Origin: Combretum micranthum
Lineage: Eukaryota; Streptophyta; Magnoliopsida; Myrtales; Combretaceae
Reading direction: 5' to 3'
Assembly (NCBI GenBank): GCA_024138025.1
Contig: JAMXBD010002498.1
Span: 124,001 to 188,000 of the forward strand
DNA length: 64,000 nt
The first letter of the stretch is position 1; every line of letters begins with the position of its first letter. Under the pieces are notes generated by a model. That model made no database searches. It saw only the letters and a list, made by a program, of their open reading frames with translations, and was not told the DNA's origin. Shown here piece by piece: positions 11,844 through 23,838 of this stretch. The position numbers and the translations under genes are program-made.

Positions 11844-14744
11844 TGAAATAGCCATACATTTCCTAAATTATATTTTATAAATGTGTTATTGAAATTATAT
11901 ATGATTTTGAAATGAGATATATGTGCAGGAACAACAATATAATTAGTGCATGTGTTGAATATGTGTCATTTTGTATGTATGTATGTGCAATGAAATTAAT
12001 ATTATTGTTTTATGTATATTAATGTGTGCATAGTGTAATGAATGTTTGTGTCTTTTGTGACTTAATATGTGTGTGTTATGCTTAGAATTTGTCAAAAACA
12101 ACTTTTGAATTTTCTAGAAATAGTTGACAGAAATTTTACATAGTTTAAGCCTAATTTTTAAGCCCAAATTAAACCCAAATGCATTCCAAATTATGCCAAA
12201 TTAAAACTAAGTCAAACATACCCCTAAAGTCAAACTTTGGATAATTATAGACCTCAAATTTGATTAATTAGGGTCTCTTTTGGTAGCCTTATTTTTTCAT
12301 ACGAATTTCTCTTGTTTTTTTCTTTCTTTCTTCCTTTTATCTCTAAACCATAAGCCCTAAACCAAAATCAATAACAAGCCTTTGGATTCAAAAATCACTT
12401 CAAGCCAAAGTCTATTCATGTAAGTTAATGCAAGCATAATCTTTTTGTTTTATTTCCTTTCTTGTATTTGAATGTAAAACTTATGGTAGGATGAGTAAAT
12501 GTTATTTGAGTTGATTGATTTATGCATTGATATATGTTAGGCTGTGCTTTGTTATTGTGTGAGCTTAGTTAAGTGTTAGGGAAGTTGTAAGGAGTGTTGA
12601 TGAGTAGTGAAGCTAAATTGAGTAGTTGAAGTATGGAATTGAAGTGTATTTGGTGTTTAAATGTTGTAGTTGGGTGTTTGATGATTAGAAGTGGGTTTGT
12701 GTTGTTTGGATGGTGTTTAGAACATATAACAAGTTTTGGGAAGCTTAAAATAAGTTTGAAGAATTTTTTAAATGAGTTCATGTTGTAAAGAAAACAAGGG
12801 AAGTAAAACATTTTCGAATAGGTTTGTTATTTAGCGTACGCCGGCATCTGGTACTTCAATGCCGCCGGCGTAGAGCCGGTGTTGAAGGTGATCAGAACTA
12901 TTTTCTTAAAGCCGATTGAAATGCTACCGGCTTTCGTAAGGAAAATTGGCCAGCGCCAACTATTAAGGTTCCAACACTGTCAGCTTAGAGGCAATGTAGA
13001 ATGTGAACAGAATCAAAATCTTTAATGCCGGGCTTAAAGCCACCAGCGTAGAATCCCACGCTATCGTCGTACATGGATACGCTGTTGGTGTTGGGGGTAT
13101 CCACGGGCGTGAACCAACCTCGTGGAACTCTCGAAAATTTTTTAGAAATTTGGAGTTGTAGTCTACACTAGCTTAACGCCGTTGGTGTAGACTAAAGGCT
13201 ATCGGCGTATCTTGAACCCTACAGTGTTGGCAAGTGTTGAGTTTTAGTGCATTGTGCACTGGTTCAACACTGCCACCATTGAAGGCCGGCATGTCCCCTG
13301 CAGTTTCATTTTCAAAAAACTTTCTTCAATATTTCCCAAAGTTTGATATATAATCAATTTAATATTTATTGTATATTATATGATATAAGATGATGTTTAA
13401 ATGTTCTGTTATGACTTTGTAATAATTTATTTGAATTTCTTTGATTAATTATATTTGAAGCTAGTTAAGTAGTGCTTGAACTAAGTGGGAAATTCAATAT
13501 TATTTTGAACAGTGATAGATCCTCGCTCGACTAACCCCATTAGCTCCCAAGCTATTTCAGGTACGTGGTAACTTGCTTGTTTCTTTGGTAGGATAAGCAT
13601 CATTCAAAGTTACTCTAAATTAAGAAATTTGATAATTGATTGCTGAGTGTCTTTCATACCGTTGAATCTGATTCGGAGAGCGGTAACCTTTCTCAGATTA
13701 GGGGCATGGTAGTTTTAGACGCTTAGACCACCCCTGTCATTTTGATATGACTTTATAAGTGGTGTAGCGGGTAATCAATAGGGAATTTGTTATCGGTATA
13801 ACGTTTGCTTATTCTTGAAAGGATGTAATATAATTTAATTCAATGTTTATGGGAACACTTGAATTAAGTGATATTATGGATTGAGTTAAGTGAAGTCGAG
13901 AAATGGCTAGAAACCTTAAATGAGATTACTTAATCGTTATGGATAAATTTATCTAAGATGGTATGAGTATCCGAGCTACTTATATCAACCCCCTGAGTGT
14001 CGTTATGCGTTACTCAGGATCCCCTAGTATTACGAGCTACGCCGGAAGATGGGGCTACTTAGTTTGTACGAACAGTAGGGATCACTCAGGGAGGCAAACA
14101 TGATACTAGATCCTTGATGTCCGGAGTTTGAATATTCCCATGATGTATGACTAATTAAAGATTGAATAATAAATTATTGGTTGTTGCATTTTGCATTTAA
14201 CTTAAGCATGTGTGAATTACTTTGCATTTATATTTGTTACTTGCATACTAGGTCTTTGGCTCATATTTTAACCATTTCAGGTGATGAATCCGATGAGTTT
14301 TACACAAGCATGGAGTATGGAACCGATTTCGAGGATTTTCTTAATGATTTGGAGAACTAGAGATGACCTTTGACTTGATGGAATCCAAATTTTGTAATAA
14401 ACTAGTTATGATAGCCTTATGGTTGTATTTAAAGTACTAGTTGGATTATATATATAATTTTGTTAGGGCTTGTAAGAAGCCTTTGGTTGTAATGTGTATA
14501 TATATATGTACTTAGCTATGTATGACTTGAGTTTATTTCTTTTGTGAAATATGTTAATGGTGTAGTATGTTTTGTTAAAAGTTTTGAAAAACTATGGTTT
14601 CTATTATATTAACTATGTAGAATTAGACAAACAATTCCTTAAACACTTCTTTTAGACAACCTTATATATAATCCTATAGGTTATATGTGGTTAGGGAACT
14701 GTTATCATCTATTTTAATTATAGGAGTGATAGCGGGTCCTTATA
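11844..14744 (+). mobile_element. Solo LTR, type A, TSD ATATG
   Basis: It starts TGAAATAGCC (as the 1221 LTR) and ends GGGTCCTTATA, where the usual final CA has become TA. Perfect 5-bp duplications, atatg, lie at 11839-11843 and 14745-14749, and there is no internal region. Conserved landmarks: pyrimidine-rich stretch near 12310-12340, donor cat^GTAAGTT (12419), GCCGG module, exon-like segment between 'tgaacag' and 'GTACGTGG' (13511-13561), and acceptor 'ccatttcag' before GTGATGAATCCGATGAG (14280). The last segment reads as a short acidic, aromatic peptide ending in a stop (GDESDEFYTSMEYG, then FEDFLNDLEN). It sits inside the older LTR 4022-14794. Confidence 0.9.
12834..13300. repeat. GCCGG module, copy 2
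   Basis: It occupies the same position in the LTR as copy 1. Motifs include 'tacgccggcatctgg', 'aatgccgccggcgtagagcc' and 'gaaggccggcatgtcccctg'. The linker appears as gaacagaatcaaaa (near 13014) and gatcagaac (near 12889). Many CpG sites of the motif are changed to TG or CA, as expected of old methylated DNA. Confidence 0.85.
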
Positions 14745-14794
14745 ATATGATAACTATAGGTTGATCCTTCTAGGCCTCTTTTTAGGATGTGACA

Positions 14795-16620
14795 GAAGAA
14801 GTTAAGTGAAAAGTAATGTTGGAAAAAAAATGTAAGAAATAGGTGTATAAGATGTAAAAGCAAGTTTAAGATAAAAGTATAGAGAAATGAATAGTTGATA
14901 AGACAAATACATTACCGATAGAGATAAAATACGTGTATATTAACTATATCTGATGTTTTCATAACTTAAAAAAATTTCATATGATATTTTATAGGTTTTT
15001 TAATACTTTTCTAGTATAAATTATTTGTTGGAATATTTAATCTCATTTCACATGTCGGTGTCTAGATACAAAAACCGATCTCGTAAAGCTTGAAACAATC
15101 GAAATTTTGGCGAATTTGATCATTTTAGGACATATAATTTATTTTTGGTTCATAATGCAAGTTTATGCCATTTTTCTAATTTTTTTCCAAATTTTAGAGT
15201 TGTGGAAGCTTATTTGGCCAAGTCTATAGAGTTTCTAAGGTTGACTTGCTCTGACTTTAGAGTTCTGGTTTTAGTTCAGTTTTCGATTCTAAGATTTTAC
15301 TTATAAGATTACTATAAAACTTTTGGAGTTTACAATCATAAGGAATTATTTCTTATTATTATATATTATTTAGATATACTACCTTGATTTATGTATTAGA
15401 GACCAAACAAATGAATTGTTTAGCGTAGGGATTTCATATCGATTAAGCTATAAGATCATTTTTATGGTGATATATTTTTGCTAAACCATTTTCCTTTAGG
15501 TTTCAAGCTTTTGCTATTTTATTTGACATCTTAGGATTATTGAATCTTTATCTAATTTTGTTTAGGGTATCTAAGGTTACGAATTTTTGGGAATATGAGT
15601 TTAATTTAATTTATATGGTATTATAGGGTTATAAGATTTATTTGATTCAATCTAAGGTTTTTTAGATTTGGTTCTAATTTGATATGGCTTAGGATTTTGA
15701 TTTTGATTTGAATTTTAGGGTTTGCAATGTGTTTTATTTATTTTATTAAAATTCTAGTTAATTTTCTAATATGATTTTAGCCTATATTATTTAATTAATA
15801 TCATACTATTTTCTTGATTTGTGTGTTTGCTTGTTTACTATTATAATTTTCTTGATATAGTACTTCTCATATTAAATGATTTGTCATATATGTAATTCGT
15901 GCCAATAATTGTAAGTTTTCTTAGGTAATTAGCTCTAGAATTTTTTGTGGTATAGGCTATATTGATATGATGGTTACGTATATATTATTACTATAATTGT
16001 TAAATTATAATGGTACTTAATTATAATAGTTTACCAATATTATGATATTGGTTAAAACATATTTATAAATCATAACATTGTTACAACTTGATAAATTATT
16101 ATGATTAATATAATATTAGTAATATAATAGCTATGGTCTTAATATTGTTAATTTATTAAAATTATCTGGATATGTGGATCAAGTATGGTATTATTTATTA
16201 TATAACAAAATAATTTTGTTTCATCATCATCATCATCACTACAATGTATATGGTTAATGACCAAACACTTTTGATGCTATTAATACTATTACTACCACCA
16301 TTGTAAATTATAGTAATAGTTTGTCATATAATTATTATGTATCATGTACCCAATGTAAACACATGATTAAATTGGTAATGTAGAATATTTCATGGGTATT
16401 AATTCTAGAGTTTCTATATTATATTTTATAATTACTTGTTTTATGTTTTGAATATTTTTTTATGTAATAAATCATTTATATGATTTGAGTGAATTTTACG
16501 AAGTGTTGCTTACTTAAGCAGGTGATGTTATTAGTTTCTTCAAGAGGTTCCTTCTTTAGAAGTTGCTTCCTTAAGAGGTTACTTCTTTTATGAATGGCTT
16601 CTATAAGAGTTACGATCATC
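14795..16620. other. Decayed AT-rich region, possible old LTR remnant
   Basis: There is no ORF or clear motif. Parts of 14860-15110 resemble the start region of type B LTRs: 'gatagagataaaatacgtg', then 'aaaaccgatctcg', at spacing like 29640-29890. That suggests a highly diverged LTR fragment on the plus-strand reading of that region. The rest is AT-rich, with a short (CAT)n run near 16222. I cannot identify more. Confidence 0.35.
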
Positions 16621-16628
16621 TTTAATTA

Positions 16629-17330
16629 TAGGGGTGTTCACGAATCGGTTAACCGGTCTGTGAGCTTATTTTTTTAATATAATCGTAATGATCGGCTTTT
16701 TAATATTCCAATCCTTAACCGGTCCATTATAAATGGTCAACCACCTAAATGGTTAACTATTTTATTCTGTTAATTTATTCGGTTTTTGGTTTTTAACCAT
16801 TTAACGTAATGATTTCAACAACAGATTGATTATTTTAACAAACCTTATTTTTTAACCTTTATCATAAAGTTTTTCTTTAAATTATTATATATATTACAAG
16901 AGCTAAGAAAAAAGAAAATCAAATTAAGGAAAAGGGGAAAAACTTTGATGTATAATTATCAATAAAATCAAATCAAATCAATTACCACATTAACTCCATC
17001 AAACATAGGACAATAGTATTTTAATCGAAATCCAAGGAATATTAATATAGGTAAATTATATATATATGTAATAGTATTTATATATATTTTTTAAAAAATA
17101 ATTTTATGTATATGTAAATCATATATATAATTTATTTATAAATATTAAAACGATTAACTATTAACCATCGGTTTTTTGTGATTACAAACTGAAATTGAAA
17201 ACCTAAAACCGAAAAAAATAAAAACCATAATTCTAAACCGAAACTAACGAATCGGTTAACCATATTTTTTGGATTGGTTCTATGGTTTCAGTTCGGTTTT
17301 TGGTTTCATCGGTTTTTTTGCTTACCCCTA
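16629..17330. mobile_element. Non-autonomous hAT-like DNA transposon (702 bp)
   Basis: Terminal inverted repeats TAGGGGTG and its complement (TACCCCTA) are flanked by a perfect 8-bp duplication, tttaatta, at 16621-16628 and 17331-17338. An 8-bp TSD is diagnostic of hAT elements. Subterminal DNA is rich in 'cggttaacc' and 'ccgaaac'/'cggtttt' motifs, such as 'aatcggttaaccggtc' near the left end and 'aatcggttaacc' near the right end. Such motifs may bind transposase (inference). There is no ORF, so it needs transposase supplied from elsewhere. Confidence 0.85.
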
Positions 17331-17338
17331 TTTAATTA

Positions 17339-17800
17339 TAAATTCATAAGAAAATATTTAAAAATGGAAATTTACTTGTTAGACGTCATTTGATTCTTTG
17401 TATTTGATGAATCCAGGGATATATATATATATATATATATTGTTGAAGTTAAGGTTTTTCTTTATGATTAATTATGATATTTCTTATTTGAGAATTATTT
17501 GGCATCTTTACTGTTTTTCAAATTTTTTTATTTTTATTATAGATATTTTTTAAATTGATTTATAGTTATTTTAAATTTATTAGAGCCTTAATAATTACTT
17601 CATTAATTCTTTGATTTATTATTGCTCATCGATTGCAAAGAGTTAAGGAAATTTATGATTCAAATTTCCTGAACTAGAACTAAACCGTTCATATTTTAAT
17701 ATTCCTAAATCGCAAGAAAATCAAGAGTGATCTTTGTGACTTTTCCCAAAGTTTTTAAAGATTTTATATCATATTATTGTCAATTATCAAAATTAGGTTA
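17339..17800. other. AT-rich stretch, no gene seen
   Basis: It holds a TA microsatellite (17419-17440) and nothing else that I recognise. It probably includes the eroded 5' part of the Tat element that becomes readable from about 17800. Confidence 0.4.
17419..17440. repeat. (AT)n microsatellite
   Basis: A simple AT dinucleotide run in non-coding DNA. Confidence 0.95.
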
Positions 17801-20058
17801 TGCAAAATTAGGGGATTTATAGCTAGTCTCCTTATAAAGCCATCCTAAGCAGGGCTACCTAGTCGATCTTCTGTATGGTTTTCTCCTTGCCCTACATTAA
17901 AGCTAAATTCCTCATCCTGATGGGGATAAGGGTCTACAAGGGAGATCAAGAACAGTCTAGGAAGTTGTATTTCATTGAAAGGTGATCGTATATGTGTAAT
18001 AGATCCCGAACTAAAGAGCTATCTCGATCGTAGTGAATCAGTTGAGCTCATAAAAGAAATCACCCTAGATGATTGTCCCGACCACACCACAAAAGTGGGG
18101 ACGTTGATCCCTTTAGATTTGGAAGAAAAATTAATTGCATTCTTATGGGCAAATAAAGATGTCTTCACATTATCAAGGTTATTAAACTTGTGATTCTATA
18201 TAAAATTGCAAGGCGGTTAGTGGAATCAGAATGTAAAATCAAAACATAGAAATGTAAGTTTCTACAACCTTTGCAAAATAGCTTTAAAAAATTATAGAAA
18301 TGCTTATAGAAGATGTAGAAAACGTAAAACACATAATGGATGTAAAAAAAAAGAAAAAAAATTAAGTTTTTTTTCATAATAACTCTTGATCTATAACATA
18401 ACACATATAAAAAAGAGCGAATAGAATCAAATTTGATTTATTTTCTATTGTGTTTTGTTTAAAATGAGTGATAAACTAAAGGAAAATCAAAATTTTCAAC
18501 TTATTAAATTCTTAATTATATAAATGAAATAAATAAGTTTTCTTATAAACTTTACAGCTATAACTTGACTTGAATGAATTCTATAAATGTAGAATAAGGG
18601 TTTTTAGGGGAAGAAGGGAAAAAGATAGAGAGAGTGTCTTGAAACCAAATAGAAATGACAGTAAGAAAGATACATCATTCTAAGTCCTGATAGTTTTTTA
18701 GCTTGTAAACATACTATTGTATTCTTTATATTTTAGCTCATTTGACTCGTATAAATGGAATTGGTAAATTAAGTTAAAATTGTAAGGTTCTACCAAAAAA
18801 AAAAATTCTACTCACAAGTTAACTCGGAAGAGCCTTTTAAAATCATAAACTCATAATATAGGTAAAATTGTGATTTTAACAACTATGCACATTATCGCTA
18901 TTTAACATGCCTGACATTAATCTGAATGTGATCACCCATCAATTGAACGTAAACAAAATGCAAAGACCGGTTTGCCAAAAGATTAGGCACTTTTCCCTAA
19001 AAAGATAGGTTTTGCCATCAAAGAATAGGTCTAAAAGCTCTTATAAGTTGGATTCATCAAGGATGAGAAATACCCAAGCTAGCTAGCTAATGTTGTTTTG
19101 GTCAAGAACTCTAATGGAAAATGGCGAATGTGCATAGATTATTTGGACTTGAAAAAGCATGCCCAAAGGGATACTTTCCCTTACTATGAATTGATCAACT
19201 CATCGATAATGCCTTTGGCCACGAGCTGCTAAGCTTTATGGATGCCTTTTCAGGTTATAACCAAATCAAGATGAACTCGAATTATGAGGTCTATATCTCC
19301 TTTATTACCACTTTTGGTACTTACTGTTATATGGTAATGCCATTTGGACTCAATAACACCAGGCCTACCTTTTAGAGATTGGTAATCGAATTATTCAAAG
19401 CCTTAATAGGAAGAAATATGGAAGTCTACGTTGATGACATGATTATTAAGAGAAAAAGGGCCAAAGATCATCTCTATGACCTTTTAGAGACTTTTAATCA
19501 TCTCTATTTTTTTAACATGAAGCTCAATCGACAAACGAGTGACTTCGGGACCACTTTGGCGAAGTTCTTAGGCTACGTCGTCTCCTAAAGAGGCATTTCA
19601 AAGCAATTTTGGAAATGATTCCCTATCCTTTGTTAAAGATGTGCAACAACTGCTGGGAGGGTAGCCGCTTTGAGTAGGTTTCTCCTTATAAGCACTGATA
19701 AGTGCTTTGAATTCTTTAAAATCCTCAAAATGCCCAACAAATTCAAATGGACCGAATGATACTAAGAAGCCTTCAAGGACCTCAAGCATTTCTTGGTGGA
19801 GCCACCCATGTTGTCGACCTTATCCTCAGGAGAGGACCTATACTTATACCTTACAGTAAGCGACCAAGCTCTCTCATCAGTCCTTACTCGAGTAGAGAGG
19901 CGACAACATTAACCCGTATACTATATATGTCATGTCCTTCAAGAAGCTGAAGAGAGATATACAAAGTTGGAGAAATTCACCCTGATAGTAGTCATATATG
20001 TCTGGCATTACTAATAAGTGTCCAAAGACCCTTAATAATTATGATTTGTTGATCATAT
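17800..20058 (+). pseudogene. Tat-lineage gypsy pol, left part (protease end, RT, RNase H)
   Basis: A heavily damaged Ty3/gypsy pol. Near 17900-17960 it reads like the Tat stretch between protease and RT (KAKF, then RVYKGDQEQSR). Next come VGTLIPLDLEEKLIAFLWAN at 18080-18160, the RT N-terminus after the MULE insert (GKWRMCIDY near 19120), MPFGL near 19338, the catalytic box EVYVDDMIIK near 19420-19450, and an RNase H-type segment (LYLTVSDQALSSVLTR near 19840, then RYTKLEKF near 19955). Reverse transcriptase copies the RNA; RNase H degrades the template. Many stops and frameshifts make it dead. It is interrupted at 18175-18887, stops at the LTR at 20059, and resumes at about 47806 with the next part of RNase H. 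Lineage is assigned from the YVDDM.. and RNase H patterns. Confidence 0.85.
18175..18887. mobile_element. Mutator-like (MULE) non-autonomous element, 713 bp
   Basis: It is flanked by a perfect 9-bp duplication, cacattatc, at 18166-18174 and 18888-18896; 9 bp is the Mutator superfamily size. The ends form imperfect inverted repeats: 'gttattaaacttgtgattct' on the left against 'gttgttaaaatcacaatttt' read inward from the right. The interior is AT-rich with no transposase. The insert splits the Tat pol between codons for ..DVFTLS and ..MPDI. Removing it with one TSD copy would leave the pol frame open at this point, so the Tat frame was intact here when it landed. Confidence 0.75.
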
Positions 20059-21291
20059 TGTAAAGACCCAACCCACTAAATCCCAAGATTTAGAGTACCG
20101 AGTCCCCAACCACATATAACATTTTCACATTATATGTAAGGTTATCCTAAAACTAATAGTTTATGAAAATTGTTTGATTAAATTTACTAAAACTTTATAA
20201 ACAGTCTTTAACAAAACAAGATTGCTAATAAAAGCAATCTATACATATATACATCATATGTACAAAGTTTAGTGTCAATAAAAGACACTACAAAAATTAC
20301 AAGTTTTTCTTAGTACTAAAGATAATCTAAAGAGAGCTTAAGGTCTATTATACTTAGGCTTATCTAACAAACCTTCTAAACAGAGAATTTTTCTTTTAAA
20401 GGAAAGCTTCTCCAAAATCCAGGGGCATTCGAGTCCTATTTGTCCCACTCATCCATGAATCTCTCAAAGTCTGACCCGTAATCTAGATCATCACATAACT
20501 CATCTCCATTACCTGCAAAGCAGTAAAAGTGAGCCAAAGGCCCAGTACGCAATAACAAAATACAAGAACAATTTGTCAAGCAAACTTAAATCAAATGGAA
20601 TGCATGAATGAATCAAGTCATTATCTTATTAAGTTTTCTTTTAACAAAACAACAAGAGGCTAGTCAAACCCCGGCATCACGCTTTGGGAATTTAGGGGTC
20701 CTGAGTAACAGTAGCTACTCGGGGAGTTGATATAAGCAGTCCGAATACTTATATCTCCTATAACCATTCCATAAAGAAATAGCTTCATTTAGGGTTCAAA
20801 AGTCGTTGCTCGACTCTACTTAAACTCGGTCCACAATATGAGCCTAGTTCACAAGTTCCCATAAACTTTGAACTAAACCATGGTATTTCCCCCTGAGTTA
20901 AGCAAGCGTTACTCGGATACTATTCTCCCCATCAGCTACCCACTTAACCAAAAACAAATCGCTATTGCATCATAGCATGCCATTGCAACATGGTAAAGTC
21001 ATTACATCATGACTTAGGTTAAGTGCCTAACTAACATGTCATTGCATCATGACAGGTTTGTTGTTCCTCGGACCAGATTAAACAGCGTAATAGACATCCA
21101 GTTCATCAAAGCATTAAGCCGAATTGAATTAAATCAATTTAAGAATGCCTAGTCCTAGCACACAAAAAACAAGCTATTGCGTACCTGTACCCAACAGTGT
21201 ATTACTATATTCACTCGGAAGGGGAATAACTGAAGAATCTTTAACTGAAATAAGAATATCAAAGAAATCAATAATAGAATGTAGAATCCAC

Positions 21292-21311
21292 ATATATATA
21301 TATATATATAT
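21292..21311. repeat. (AT)n microsatellite
   Basis: A simple AT run in the minus-strand type A LTR, between the exon-like segment and the GCCGG module. Confidence 0.9.
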
Positions 21312-21470
21312 TACAATCCTAGGTTAACTATACAAGGAGATTCAATAAATCTAACATATAGTTTTAACATCTAATTCATACATAAAACATGTTTATTTAG
21401 CTTAGAAATTCATTAGAAGATCATATATGAAGTAAAGAATGACAATTGAAGAAGATTGAATTTGTAAAAC

Positions 21471-21770
21471 TCAGGGATACACGACCTTTCTACATAGGCA
21501 AAATTTGATTGAACGTCGACAATGTTGGAATATACGCCGACGGCATTGAGCCGACGTTAAATGTTTTGATTTTTGTTCACATCCAACACCGCCTATACGC
21601 CGGCGATGTTGAAGCCCTAATGGCGACGTACACTTTGAAAAAAATAAATGCTGGCAAATTTCCTTGTAAAAGCTGGCGTTGCTTGAAGCGGCTTTAAAAA
21701 AAATCGGTTCTGATCACATTCAACACTGCCTCTACACCGGCGGCGTTGAAGTACTAGATGCCGGCATATG
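21471..21770. repeat. GCCGG module, copy 3
   Basis: It is in reverse orientation relative to copies 1 and 2, as expected from the LTR strand. Motifs include 'tatacgccgacggcattgag', 'ctatacgccggcgatgttga' and 'tacaccggcggcgttgaag'. The linker appears as complement (ttctgatcac near 21711; ttttgttcac near 21571). The outer edge 'ctcagggatac' matches the 'ctcaggggatacg' edge at 26188, so this boundary is shared between families. Confidence 0.85.
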
Positions 21771-22969
21771 TTCCAAAACAGACCTATTCGAAAAGAATTT
21801 ATTTCCCCTGTTTTGCACTTTGCAAATTTATAACATATAACACTTTAATCCTTCTTCAAACTCATATTTTTGCTTCATACAATATCTTCTATCTACACTA
21901 ATCAATTCTAGCAACTTTGAACATTAAAACAACACATTAAACTACTTCATTCACATCAAATCCTCTCCTCCTCTTCACTTCAACTTTAACTGCTCAAATC
22001 GAATTTAGTTCTCCCAACACCTCTCACTACTTATGTATTACATAAACAAGTTCATATATCAATAACACACAACCTAACATATATATCAATGCATAGAACC
22101 ATACAATTCAAAAGACATTAACTAATCCTACCATGGGTTTTACACCTATATTACAAGAAAGGAAATAAAATAGGAGTTTATACTAGCTTTAACTTACATG
22201 TAGAGGCTTTGGCTTGGGGAGATTTTTGAATCCAAAAGCTTGCTATTGGTCTTTGATTTAGGGCTTGTAGTTTGAAGAAAAGGAAAAGAGAAATGAGAGA
22301 AAGAAGAGGGAAATTCGTATGGGAAATGAGGGCTGCCAAAAGAGGTAATAATTTGATCAAATTTGTGACTCAAAATTATCTTAAGTTTGATTTTTGAGGC
22401 ATATAAGACTTTGGGTTAAATTTGGCTTAATTTGGAGCTCATTTGGGTGTAATTTAGGCTTGAAAATTGGCTACACTTTCGAAAAATTTATGCCAACAAA
22501 TTCTTAAGAAATTCAAAAGTTGTTTTTATAATTTTCAATATAACGCATACATATTAATTCATAAAAGACACAAATATTAATTACACTATACACACATTAA
22601 TATACATGAAACAATAACATTAATTTCATTACACATAATCACTTCCATCAATAATTAACATTAATAAACATAATATATCAAACCTATTTCTACACATTCA
22701 TATTCATAAATCAAAATTTGCTTCAAACTTAATATCTAAAACTAATATTGTATTCACATGTAAATTTTAGTTATTGAATAATTTAGATTATGTCACATAT
22801 TACATGTACTATTTAGTTGATCTTCTAAAGAAAACGATTCTTATTAGATAAACTATTCATTTCAAGGGTAAAAAGGAGTAATTAAGCTTTTTGAAGGATT
22901 TATAATGAAAAGAGCAAACATTTGATGAAGTTTTGGAGCTACTACTATGATATCAAGAGTACACTAGAG

Positions 22970-23150
22970 AAGTACACAACTAGTGTACAATTTCTGGAGC
23001 AAATAATGAGAAAAATATCTAGTTCTAGGAGTACACGACCAGTATACACGGGTCGTGTATGTCGGATAGTATATGAATGTTGAGCAAGAATTTTTGCACG
23101 ATTATTCTAGTGTACACTGCATACCTACACGAGTCGTATAAGGGGTCGTG
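22970..23150. repeat. Palindrome-rich 'acacgacc' module upstream of a TATA box
   Basis: Recurrent 'gtacac', 'acacgacc' and complementary 'ggtcgtgta' motifs can pair, as in 'tacacgaccagtatacacgg' followed by 'gtcgtgta', and 'cgagtcgtataaggggtcgt'. It lies just 5' of the TATA-like element at 23160, so it would be in U3. It differs in sequence from the GCCGG module but is similar in form. Confidence 0.6.
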
Positions 23151-23159
23151 TATAATGAC

Positions 23160-23178
23160 AGTATATATATAGGTGCTC
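23160..23178 (+). promoter_or_regulatory. TATA-box-like promoter element
   Basis: 'gtatatatatagg' is followed about 30 bases later by purine/pyrimidine text resembling a transcription start, and by a 'gaataaag' signal about 270 bases downstream. This spacing is usual for a U3/R junction. The inference rests on position and motif only. Confidence 0.4.
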
Positions 23179-23838
23179 TATTTCATTATGAAGAGTATCC
23201 TATTCCATTCCAGAACCCTAAAGGATGTATTTTGGAGAGCTTTTCAAGAGAGAATTGCTGCATAAACATCTAGAGGCACAAAAAGATTGCTTTCAAAGGC
23301 TTTATTAATCATGCTATCTCTAAATTTTTCTAGATTTTCTATTTTTATTGTTTATTCTACGGAAGAGTAGATTTTGTATGCCCTAGGTTTTGTGAAACCC
23401 TAGCCTCATGTACATATTTGCTTTTGATTGAATAAAGTTTTAGTCTTAAATTTACTTCATGATTTATTTTGTTGTTTGTGATGGTTTTAGGCCCAAACCA
23501 TTATAAACTTGGTTTCTATTAATTAGAAAGAAGATTTTAGTTAATAGAATAGATCTCTCATGAGTAAAGAAGATGCGTAATTCACCTAGAAGTAAGATGT
23601 TTTCAATTTTCTGCCACTAGTTTTCTTCAATTAAGGTTTATGAACTTTATGCGGTTCTAATTTGACATTAGTGAAGGAAGAAATTCTCACTTCTTCAATT
23701 AGGATTAAGATTAGGAGTTAATTGACTTGAAGAGAGCAATTAATTCATTTGAGAAACCCCGCAGTTATAGACTTAACTAATCATTAATTAATTCTATCAT
23801 AAGTAGTAAGGGTTGGGGTGGATCAAAACTAGTGACAT

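Larger units (their letters stand above)
4022..14794 (+). mobile_element. Old type B LTR, split by two later solo LTRs
   Basis: The proposed LTR begins TGTAAGAAATTC (4022) and ends TTTAGGATGTGACA (14794), matching the TGTAAG...GTGACA ends of type B LTRs. Its three pieces are 4022-6820, 10715-11843 and 14745-14794, about 4.0 kb after removing the inserts and their duplicated sites, like the 3.9-4.1 kb type B solo LTRs. It shows the same order of parts: pyrimidine-rich 5'UTR-like stretch (4850-4950), a repeated module (5400-5585), an acceptor-like 'cttgcag' before a CCATGGCGAG segment (6296-6320), and 'tcactaagctatagagaagctc' near 11436. Flanks are gaaaa on the left and gaaga on the right, a one-mismatch TSD. 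Boundaries rest on my alignment by eye. Confidence 0.6.
20059..22795 (-). mobile_element. Solo LTR, type A, minus strand, TSD CATAT
   Basis: Read on the plus strand it starts TGTAAAGACCC, the complement of the type A GGGTCC..ACA end, and finishes at ..TTATGTCA. Perfect 5-bp duplications, catat, occur at 20054-20058 and 22796-22800, giving 2737 bp. Minus-strand landmarks match the other copies: acceptor 'tttgcag' before GTAATGGAGATGAG (about 20513 downward), gcggcact-like blocks, a GCCGG module (21471-21770), donor cat^GTAAGTT (near 22197), and the conserved 'gtaatgaaattaatgttatt' near 22630. It lies in the Tat pol and forms the left edge of the large inserted block. Confidence 0.85.
22796..23838 (+). 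mobile_element. LTR or leader fragment of an unassigned retrotransposon
   Basis: There is no coding capacity, but the order is LTR-like. A palindromic block (22970-23150) is followed by a TATA-like 'agtatatatataggtgctc' (23160-23178). Next come an R-like region ('ccattccagaaccctaaagg', near 23203), a 'gaataaag' polyadenylation-like signal (23431) and long leader-like DNA. I cannot assign the family. The sequence at 44171-44454 is leader-like in a similar way and may be its continuation, but no matching TSD was found. It starts just after the TSD of the solo LTR 20059-22795 and stops where the next LTR begins. Confidence 0.45.
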
